Source: Diphasiastrum complanatum (taxonomy: Eukaryota; Streptophyta; Lycopodiopsida; Lycopodiales; Lycopodiaceae). From it: 64,000 nt of DNA. Each line of letters opens with the position of its first letter. The first letter of the stretch is position 1. The position numbers and the translations under genes were made by a program. Positions 55,909 through 64,000 of the stretch are shown one piece after another. The notes beneath the pieces are model-generated. The model was not told the DNA's origin, did no database searches, and saw nothing but the letters and a program-made list of their open reading frames with translations. Where the stretch lies: positions 43,491,148 to 43,555,147 of the forward strand of contig CM055104.1 of NCBI GenBank assembly GCA_029204225.1, read 5' to 3'.

Positions 55909-57288
55909 ATGCAGCACACCCACAAACCCATCATCATGTCTATAGAACAGCTATGTCAGCTGCCAAGATACAACAGCCCTGTGGTTCAGGTGATCCTGAT
56001 AGGACTGGTGTGTTTCTGTTGCCCTGGCATGTTCAACGTTATCTTGGGCTTAGGCTCAGGAGGCCTGGTCAGTACAACAGCTGCCAACAACTCCCTGACA
56101 GCCCTCTATATAACCTTTACAGTGTTTGGTGTCTTAGGAGGGGCGATCTGCAACATTCTTGGGCCTCGTATGTCTGTTTTCCTTGGCTGTTCCTCTTACG
56201 TATTGTATGCTGGCTCTTTTTTGAACTATAATTACACCAGAAATGAGGGCTTAGTGGTGGCAGCAGGCGCCTTGCTTGGTGTGGGTGCTAGCATGCTTTG
56301 GGCTGGCCAAGGGGCGATCATGCTGTCTTACCCTCCTGCGGAGAGTACAGGCGTTTATATTTCGTTGTTTTGGTTTATATTCAATTTGGGTGGTGTACTT
56401 GGAGGCTTGATCCCCTTTGTGTTGAATAATGACAGCGTAGCGCAGAGTGTGAGTAATGGAACTTATGTTGGATTGATGGTGATGATGGCAGTGGGAACAT
56501 TGATCGCTCTTTTGCTTGTTCCTGTGGACAAAGTGATCAGAGATGATGGCAGCCGGATCACAAGTACACAGTACTCAAACGCCCTGATTGAAGGATGGGC
56601 GACTTTGAAGCTTTTTAGAAATCCTAAATTGCTACTACTTTTCCCCGTCTGCCTAGCCAGCAATTTCTTTTACACCTATCAATTCAACAATGTCAATGGG
56701 CTGCTTTTCAACATCCGCTCTCGGAGTTTGAATAATATCTTTTACTGGACCGCACAGATTATCGGCTCCATAGGATTGGGATACCTATTGGATCATGGCA
56801 GTCCCAACAGAAGGCAAAGAGGATTCATGGGATTAGGGTTAGTGGCATTGCTGACAATAGTGGTGTATGCAGGAGGTCTTGCAAATCAATTGCAGTATTC
56901 TCGCCAACATTTGCCTAAGCCTTTGGATTTTATGGACTCAGGTCTTGCTTACGCCGGACCGGCTCTGTTGTACATCTCATTTGGAGTGTTGGATTCCATG
57001 TTTCAGACTCTCTGCTACTGGACAGTAGCGTCACTTTCAAGTGAACCAGAAAGCTTGAGTAGGTATAGTGGGTTCTACAAAGGAGTGCAGAGTGCTGGAG
57101 CTGCAGTCGCATGGCAATTGGATGCGAGAAAGTTACCTTTGCTGTGGGAGCTTTCAATGATCTGCCTCCTTTTTACAATAAGCCTTCCACTACTGGGGCT
57201 AGTTCTGAAGGATGTCAGTGAGGATACTAAAGCAAATGGGGAATTGGAGGGCATAATGAGTTCACAAGAACCTGGAGGTGAACCATAG
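55909..57288 (+). CDS. UNC93-like major facilitator family membrane protein, intronless
   Basis: A 459-residue polytopic membrane protein of the UNC93/DUF895 branch of the major facilitator superfamily. The plant family motifs are clear: RYNSPVVQVILIGLVCFCCP (residues 20-39), TTAANNSLTALYITFTVFG, LGPRMSVFLGCSSYVLYAGS, GASMLWAGQGAIMLSYP, ISLFWFIFNLGGVLGGLIPF, LKLFRNPKLLLLFPV, SRYSGFYKGVQSAGAAVAW. About 11-12 hydrophobic segments fit 12 membrane passes, with a short cytosolic N-terminus and an acidic C-tail (DVSEDTKANGELEG). The length is normal for the family. The start is ATG 55909; ATG 55936 (MSIEQL) is a possible alternative. It has no introns and no breaks. The transported substrate is not shown by sequence. 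In animals UNC93 is linked to potassium-channel regulation, and plant members have been tied to ion balance and stress; a role here is inference. Confidence 0.95.
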   Translation: MQHTHKPIIMSIEQLCQLPRYNSPVVQVILIGLVCFCCPGMFNVILGLGSGGLVSTTAANNSLTALYITFTVFGVLGGAICNILGPRMSVFLGCSSYVLYAGSFLNYNYTRNEGLVVAAGALLGVGASMLWAGQGAIMLSYPPAESTGVYISLFWFIFNLGGVLGGLIPFVLNNDSVAQSVSNGTYVGLMVMMAVGTLIALLLVPVDKVIRDDGSRITSTQYSNALIEGWATLKLFRNPKLLLLFPVCLASNFFYTYQFNNVNGLLFNIRSRSLNNIFYWTAQIIGSIGLGYLLDHGSPNRRQRGFMGLGLVALLTIVVYAGGLANQLQYSRQHLPKPLDFMDSGLAYAGPALLYISFGVLDSMFQTLCYWTVASLSSEPESLSRYSGFYKGVQSAGAAVAWQLDARKLPLLWELSMICLLFTISLPLLGLVLKDVSEDTKANGELEGIMSSQEPGGEP

Positions 57289-58156
57289 AAAGGAGGAAAT
57301 TGCTTTTCAATACCACATATGCGAATAAACAACCTATTTGAATTGCTATTACACCTACAATCGATTGATACTGAATTGCATGTTTTTCAATTGTGAACTA
57401 TGCACCATCGATCTGTGTCTGGGTAACAGAATTATGTTAACTTGGAGTGAATCTTAAAGAATGGAGGTTTCCCAAAACTCCAGATACGATCGATGGAAGA
57501 TTTATAATGACATTTCGCCCACAAAAATGGGCTTGTAGACTTCTCATTCTCAAATCTATTTTGGGTAACCTGAAATCATGTTTGCTCCTATGTCATTTGC
57601 TCTGCTGTTGGAGTGATTTTTTCTGTACACTTCTCTGGGGAGTCCCATTTATTTCATGCTCTTGACAAATATCTACTTTAGCTGGAATTTAACGATTATC
57701 AATTCCTCTGCTGGTGTTTCTGTTCCTTTGCTATACAAATTTCCACATTGCTGTCGTAAAGGTGATGATTTATTGTTAAAAGGTGTGCTGTCATGACTTC
57801 TATTTGTTTGCTAAGGAAAGAAAACTAACATCTATGCAGGTTTGCGTTAGGTGGGACTTATTCCCAACTCCTGTAGAGTTCGTTTGCTTGCAATTAGCTG
57901 GTCCTGTGTATTTGTTTTTTGAAACCAAAAACTTTGTCAGGCTTTCAAGTTATGAATCAATATTGTTGGGTATTAATGAAATCTGCTCTTTGTTAGCAAT
58001 CTACAAATCTATTTAGCTGTGTATTGAAACTTGATATTTTCAAAGAATTGGCAAGTTATGGGTGTGTTTGCAAAGCTGACCGATGTTTTTCCCAAAAGAG
58101 GATGTTTTTATAGCTGAAAAATGCAAGAGAGATGATAATGAGTGTTACTTGGCAGA
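57289..58156 (+). other. 3' UTR and flank of the UNC93-like gene
   Basis: AATAAA at 57324-57329 lies 36 bases after the stop and may be one poly(A) signal. A later TTAATGAAAT-like site lies near 57973. No further gene was seen. Confidence 0.4.
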
Positions 58157-58806
58157 ATTGACTGGTGGAAAATTCTCATAAAGATCTGCCGAATGATTTC
58201 ATAAAGGATATGACTATTGTCTAGCTTTTGCTTGCAGAGTTTCAATTCATTCTCTCCCTTGCTTGGTCTATGTTGTTTGACAGATTGGACCTTTTTCTAA
58301 GGAATTTTGAAGTTGAGGAATCACGCACATTGCATGGCAAATCAGTATGATCTACGTGTATAGACTATAGACTCAAATTTAAGGAGCAGTGTATTCCGCA
58401 CCACCACTGCTATGGCTGTGGTGATGTCACGAAAATCTAAGGTTGGGAGATGATACCACCGTCTTGGAGAGATGGTGATGTCATGATTGACTGCTGGAAA
58501 ATTCTCATAAAGATCTACCAAATGATTTCATAAAGGACATGACTATTGTCTAGCTTTTGCTTGCAGAGTTTCAATTCGTTCTCTCCCTTGCTTGGTCTAT
58601 GTTGTTTGACAGATTGGACCTTTTTCCAAGGAATTTTGAAGTTGAGGAATCACGCACATTGCATGGCAAATCAGTATGATCTATGTGTATAAACTATAGA
58701 CTCAAATTAAAGGAGCAGTGTATTTCGCACCACCACTGCTATGGTGGTGTCGCAAAAATCTAAGGGTGGGAGATGATACCACTGTCTTGGGGAGATGGTG
58801 ATGTCA
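58157..58806. repeat. Tandem duplication, two units of about 329 bp
   Basis: Unit 1 (58157-58485) and unit 2 (58486 to about 58806) match almost throughout, for example CATGACTATTGTCTAGC and GATTGGACCTTTTTC; unit 2 has a few small gaps. Each unit ends in a GC-richer stretch with CACCACCACTGCTATG and GGTGATGTCA. No ORF was seen. Confidence 0.9.
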
Positions 58807-58859
58807 TCTCACGTCCCCATTAGATGGTTGCTGCAGTGATGGTGCAGAACACGCTCACC

Positions 58860-59990
58860 CCAAATTTAAAGTGTTCTTAAACTGAAATTAATATCCTCAA
58901 ACTCAAGCATCTTCTAGGCAAGATGATTACTATAAAACTTAGCCAGCATGTAGCGACACAAACATGAGATGAAATAACAAAGCCGTGTTCATAACAAACA
59001 AAAAGCACCAAGAGGATTAACTTGAAAGTTCCAGGAGGATTAACATGAGCTGACAAGTTCAAATTATGATATTGACATGGAATCATTCAAACACGAACCT
59101 CCAAAAAATTTTGATCATAATGTGCATGTCAAATGGTGGATTGGAGGAAGTACGTGACAATGAGAGGAAAATACAACTTCGGCAACCTTTTAGTTTATGA
59201 GCTCAAGAAATTTGACTCTTGTAAGCAGCATGTTTTGCTTTCTTCTTGATGAGTCTCTACCACCCTCAAATTTGTTAATATATGCAAACAAAAGACAGAA
59301 AGATAAGGTTAATCCAAAGGATCTTGCTCAACTCAATCTCTGAAATGCTTGCCTAAGAACCATATAATGATAACAAAATAATGGGAATAAGATAAGATCT
59401 TACATGTCAAATTCAAATTATTAGTGATTTGTTAAGAAGCATAAAATAGAGTGTTAACACCAAATGGAGCATGTAGTGATAAGAGGAGCACAAGCAAATC
59501 TGAAGAATATAATGCCTTGAAAATAATCTGCTCGTCTTGGTAAGTGGCAGCACATTATTTCTCGGACGAGTCCAACCCATTGCCATCACCTATTGTAATG
59601 GACTTGAGCTCCAATTATTTCTGAAATACTGAAATAGCTGAAAACTGGAATCATATTTTCCACATTATACGTCAACAAATCATCGGAATTATATAGACCC
59701 GTAATCTGCCATAAAAATTGACAACAACTCATTACATTTTACTAAATGGTGAGCTAACTTGAGCTAGTGTAGGAAAAAAGGAATAAAGTGATGTGCACTT
59801 GGTGGGACCCACTTATATATTTTGTATAGTTTTGAATAATAAGTGTGAGGGCTTTGGCACACTGTGTGTGCAAGTCCAAATTGAAGAGCACCTGCATTTA
59901 GTACTTCTAAGCTGTGAATAGGCCTCACGGCCAAAGTGTCAATCAAATCAATTAGAGGCTTAAAAAGTCAAGTTAGAGGTCTCAAAGAGT
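58860..59990. other. Intergenic, no gene recognised
   Basis: AT-rich DNA with only short, meaningless frames and no visible element termini. Confidence 0.5.
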
Positions 59991-60059
59991 TCTTCACACG
60001 AAATTTTTGAATTTGGAAGTAAAGGGAGGCATACAAGGAGGTCCACGTCTCAACCATGA

Positions 60060-60700
60060 AAAGGGGACCATGAATGCACATATGCTACCACTCAGTGCGC
60101 AGAAGAGCCACAAATGCCATTATTTGCTTCAATATCTGGCTGTTTTTGCTAAGCGAGAGGGAAGCGCAGAGGGGGGAGAGCGAGGGAGCAGATTGTTGCT
60201 GGATTTTGTTGAAGTGCAAGGTCAGAAAAGGGAAAAGAAGCTCATTCAGGTATGGATCCCAATTTCGATGTGTGCTATATATCATTCTTGTCTTTCAGTT
60301 TTGGCTGTTAAAGAATGCAAGAAAGGTCCTATTTGATGCTGTACTGCCTGAGCACCATTTCATTTGTTCAAGTAGTCACCTTTTTAAGGGATCTGGTATT
60401 GTATCAAGTATGCACTGGAATCTTGTTATTCGAGGCATGACGTCAACCATCTCTAAAAAGTTCAATGAATTCACTCGGTGCAATTCGTCAGTGGAATATG
60501 AAAAAGAAAACATGAACGAATCTAGAAACACTGCTAAATCAAACAACTCCGACTCTAGATCACATCTCCAATCTCCTAGATTATTCCTCATGTGTCCAAA
60601 AAAGCATTGCCCCCCAAAGCATCCAAGGTGGAAAACTTCTCTTGCTTCTCCAGTATCCTGGTGCACCCATCTTGTGAACTATTAAAAATACCTGCTCAAC
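60060..60700 (+). other. Possible 5' end of an unidentified gene
   Basis: A purine-rich, GC-richer stretch (60160-60249) ends CTCATTCAG|GTATGG, a good splice donor at 60250, and looks like a plant 5' UTR exon. Further on, 60437-60590 reads MTSTISKKFNEFTRCNSSVE, then a Ser/Asn-rich part with SDSRSHLQSPRLF. In another frame it continues KKALPPKASKVENFS, with possible splice sites between. I do not recognise a family. It could be a real small gene, a gene fragment carried by a transposon, or chance. Confidence 0.22.
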
Positions 60701-60789
60701 AAGACCATAACCCCCCTCTCCCTACCCTTCTTGTAGAGATGAATGGTCCATGGGAGCGGCCCTACTCACAAGGGTGAGCTTGCAAATAC

Positions 60790-61670
60790 CTCTTGCATAA
60801 GTGGATAAACAGCCCCCAAACAAAAAGCTACAGTGTTGATAAAAAGCACATAGCAAAATATATCCAAGGGCAATTTACAACCAAGGTAAAATGTACAAGA
60901 TAATTTGTGTTTCAATGTTCCATGAAAAATCAAAATCAATTGTCAAGATTATTTGCTCACACAATTCTATACTTGTAGATATCAAATGAGGAATCTAACA
61001 AAGTTTCTTATGCAAGTACATTATTAACCAATTGTCTACTTTGGCAAATATAATTTCACATTAGAGGCTTGGCCTGAGTTGGAGAGCACAACCTTTCAGC
61101 ACAGCAATTTCCTTACCAGTTGCAGTGATAGAATCTCTCATATGTAGGAGCAGGAACCTCAACAAACAGCCCCTTACAAACTGTGATTGCTCTACAAGTG
61201 TTTCAGTCTCGACGGGCAGGGATAAGGGTGTAGCGACCCTGTAACTTGCAAAATAGTTTTCCCTGCTTGCTACTTACAGCTTGCTTCAACGATGTGTTTA
61301 AAAGGTCTTGAGGACAGTCGTGAAAAGATTTGCTCTTTGAATCAAAATTGACAATCCAGTGTCTTGTTGATTAAAACCTTCTTCTCAAAAATCCCCTTGC
61401 AACCTACAATGACATCCACACCTAGAACCAAAACACCAAACTGAACTTTCTGAAGTACTGTTGTTTTAAATCGATCTGTCAAAATTACCACTTTTGGATT
61501 ACATTTATCTAGCTTTGAAGTTTGAACGTGCTGAGCAACCGAGGAGTATTTCTTGTCTTATATCCAGTTGTTCAGCTGTTCATCACTTACAACTCACAAG
61601 CTCTTTCAAGTAAAGTGTATCACTAGATACCTTTGCAAGGTTCATCTTCTTAACGTTTAAAATGGAAAAA
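60790..61670. other. Intergenic gap, nothing recognised
   Basis: AT-rich; no coding, repeat or RNA signature was found before the Ty3 fossil begins. Confidence 0.45.
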
Positions 61671-61674
61671 GACA

Positions 61675-64000
61675 GTTCAAAACCTTCTCAAGTCTTTCCT
61701 TAAACGGAAGGAAGGCCATTCTAAGACTAATTGTCCCATTTTACAAACTAACTATTTAGAAGAGGAATTATTCCTCTGTTCGATTAATAATCATGACGAG
61801 GTAGCTTTTACTGCAACTCCTACTAACCAAAAGAACATTATACCAAAACCACGTACTGCTCAACAATACACTATTTTGCATAGAGGGGGGACAAGAGATT
61901 CCACTCCTCCACCCAGAGTAAGGGATTCGTGCTACAATTGCGGAGCCCTAGGTAATTATTCGCCCGATTGCCCTAAACCCAGGAGGTCAGTAGGATATGT
62001 GCCTCTCTGTGCTATCTGTAAAGGCGAAGGGCATGTCACTGTTGAATGTCCTCAGCCACAACAGTCGCGGTCTAAATCGAGATTTGTAAACTCACCTAGA
62101 GAAGATGACCTTCGGCCATCTAAAACTAAAACTGACATAATAGTTCAGAGGATAGAAGTAGAGTCCAAATCGCAAGATCAAGACCATCAATGGCCTGATT
62201 TAGATGTAGAGATAAATAAAGTAAGTACTAGAAGTAGAAAGATTCTTCAACTCTTAAAGATAAGAAGAAAACTAAGAACACGAAATCTGCGAAAAACATG
62301 AAAAACGTGACAGAAAAAGCGAAAGTCGTAGAACAGCCAGTAGAGATTTCTAATAGTAAAGAATTAGACCTTGATAGATCTACTAAAAAAATTATGATGT
62401 TTATATTAGTTCAGAAGCTAAAAAGCTTTCAGACAAAAAAACCAGGAAAGTTAAGAAAGTAACATTCTTAGATCAAGTTATAAGTAGCGAGATACCTAGA
62501 GATCTATCGCCACTTAGAATCCATTCATATGATATAGTAGAAGACCTTGTCTCCAGAATGCCCAATATAACTTTTAAACAGTTATTAGAGGATAATCAGT
62601 ATTATAAGAAAGAAATTAATCAATTTTTGCAAAGGAAAAAAGGAAAGAAAAGCAAAGTTACCATTAGTCAATGTAAAATTAGTTAACTACGGTGATGAAG
62701 GTCAACCCGAGATTCAAGTAGTAATCAATGGCTATATTTTAGAAAGTGTGCCCATAGATTCCAGATCTAGCGTAAATATAATGACTGAAGAAATAACATA
62801 CGAGTTAGGCATTCACCATAGAATAGCACCCACATTAAGACATTTAAGATTAGCTGATGCAACTAGAAGATCACCGATAGGAGAATTGTCCCAAGTTACA
62901 GTCTATATTGGAGACCATAAGTTCCTAATGGATTTTATTATATTAAGGACTACAAGAGAATCGTCGTATAAAGTATTATTAGGACGACCATGGCTCTACC
63001 AAGCCGATGTCATAACCCACTGGAAGAAGAAGGAGATTACTTCAAAGATCAGATGGAGACACCGATGGGGAAAAGTCATAAAAGAAGTACGGTATCCTGG
63101 GAAAAGGATAAGTATGAAGGTAATACACCTACATCATCCTCGAGCTATACTTCGGAGGATGAAGGGCTTCAGTCCGTTAAGGACTGAGGAAGGGGAGAGA
63201 TTTGTCACATTAAGTATACCTGCATACAACAATAAAATAGAATATGTAGATAGAGGAGATTGTGGTTTCAGAGATTAGTGTTATCATAGGAGATCGTACT
63301 ATAAATAGAATACTAATAGACTAAGGATCTAGTATCAACTTAATAACAGAAACAATGATTAAGAAATTAGGACTAGAAAAACAGATACAACCTATTACTT
63401 ACCATGAAATCCATTTAGCAGACGCATTCAAATGCATACCAGTAGATGAGCTAAAGAGTATTATTGTAGTTATAGAGACAAAGTCGTTCGATATGAATTT
63501 CTTTGTCATAAACCCAGTAGATACACCACCATATTCAATATTATTTAGAAGGCCATGGCTATATCAAGCAGATGCTATTATAGACTGGTCTACCAAACAA
63601 ATATTTTTTTCAGGCATTAGATTGTTATTAGATTGACGAGGATGAGGAAATTCCAACAACATTCGAGTCGAGGGAAGTTCTGGGTGGAAGCAGAGCAAGC
63701 CTGACTGAAGGGATGGTAGATAAAACAGATCTTTAGAAATATCAAAACGTATTTGCTTGGTCAATGGATGATTTATAGGAATACCAGTTAAATGGGGAGA
63801 ACATAGAATAGATCTCATTCAGGGAACAATACTTGCTCGAAAGAGACAATATAGAATAAATCCAAAGTCTTCCTTGTTAGTTAAAGACGGATTAGATAGA
63901 TGTCTTTAAGCGAGTATTATATATCCTATTCTAAGCAGTGAGTGGGTGTCACCAATAGTTATAGTACCTAAGAAGAAGACGAGCAAGATTAGAGTTTGCC
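61675..64000 (+). mobile_element. Ty3-type LTR retrotransposon fossil, runs off the window end
   Basis: In order on the + strand: zinc knuckles (KAILRLIVPF region, then CYNCGALGNYSPDC and CAICKGEGHVTVEC, 61.7-62.05 kb), a charged linker, two protease-like/post-protease segments (SRSSVNIMTEEITYELGI, 62.76 kb; a second, similar one near 63.33-63.6 kb) and the start of reverse transcriptase (SPIVIVPKKKTSKIRV at the very end). It is broken, with several breaks. It is the same family as the - strand copy at 51.2-52.7 kb. Confidence 0.8.

Overview
This is nuclear DNA of a land plant with a repeat-rich, probably large genome. The evidence is: spliced genes with GT-AG introns of up to 10 kb; plant-type Ty3 and copia LTR retrotransposons with initiator-Met-tRNA primer sites; CACTA and hAT transposons; L1-like LINEs; and very long GA/CT microsatellites. 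I cannot fix the species. A fern or another non-flowering plant is only a guess from the gene and repeat style.

Two host genes are well supported. The first is an alpha-kleisin cohesin subunit (RAD21/SCC1, plant SYN family) on the + strand. I rebuilt it by eye as 14 coding exons from 6718 to 36207. All exon phases agree and give one open frame of 1189 codons plus stop. It has the N-terminal kleisin domain, a central basic block, and the C-terminal winged-helix domain. Coding sequence is only about 12% of the span, because introns 1, 8 and 12 are filled with transposons. The second gene is an intronless UNC93-like major-facilitator protein at 55909-57288 (+). A possible 5' end of a third gene lies near 60.0-60.7 kb.

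Layout: 1-5.3 kb, AT-rich intergenic DNA with CA/GT repeats. 5.3-6.7 kb, cohesin promoter, leader exon and leader intron. 6.7-36.2 kb, cohesin gene; intron 1 holds a copia fossil and a broken hAT transposon, intron 8 holds two LINEs, a LINE tail and a Ty3 fossil, and intron 12 holds a copia fossil. 36.2-38 kb, 3' flank. 38-41 kb, Ty3 fossil (- strand) interrupted by a 1.2-kb foldback (inverted-repeat) element. 41-42.4 kb, CACTA remnant. 42.7-43.8 kb, an unidentified - strand coding-like remnant. 43.9-46.9 kb, Ty3 fossil. 46.9-49.8 kb, copia-like fossil. 50-50.6 kb, three giant GA arrays. 51.2-55 kb, Ty3 debris. 55.3-57.3 kb, the UNC93-like gene, whose upstream region carries duplicated G-box modules. 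58.2-58.8 kb, a tandem duplication. 61.7-64 kb, a Ty3 fossil running off the end.

The most interesting signals are four. LINE copies are joined on both sides to (CT)n in LINE-sense orientation, which suggests either a CT tail or insertion into CT microsatellites. A long two-level foldback at 38.9-40.1 kb could give long hairpin RNA. A 5' splice site of the cohesin gene sits directly on a roughly 105-bp CT microsatellite. The fourth is the unidentified protein remnant at 42.9-43.8 kb.
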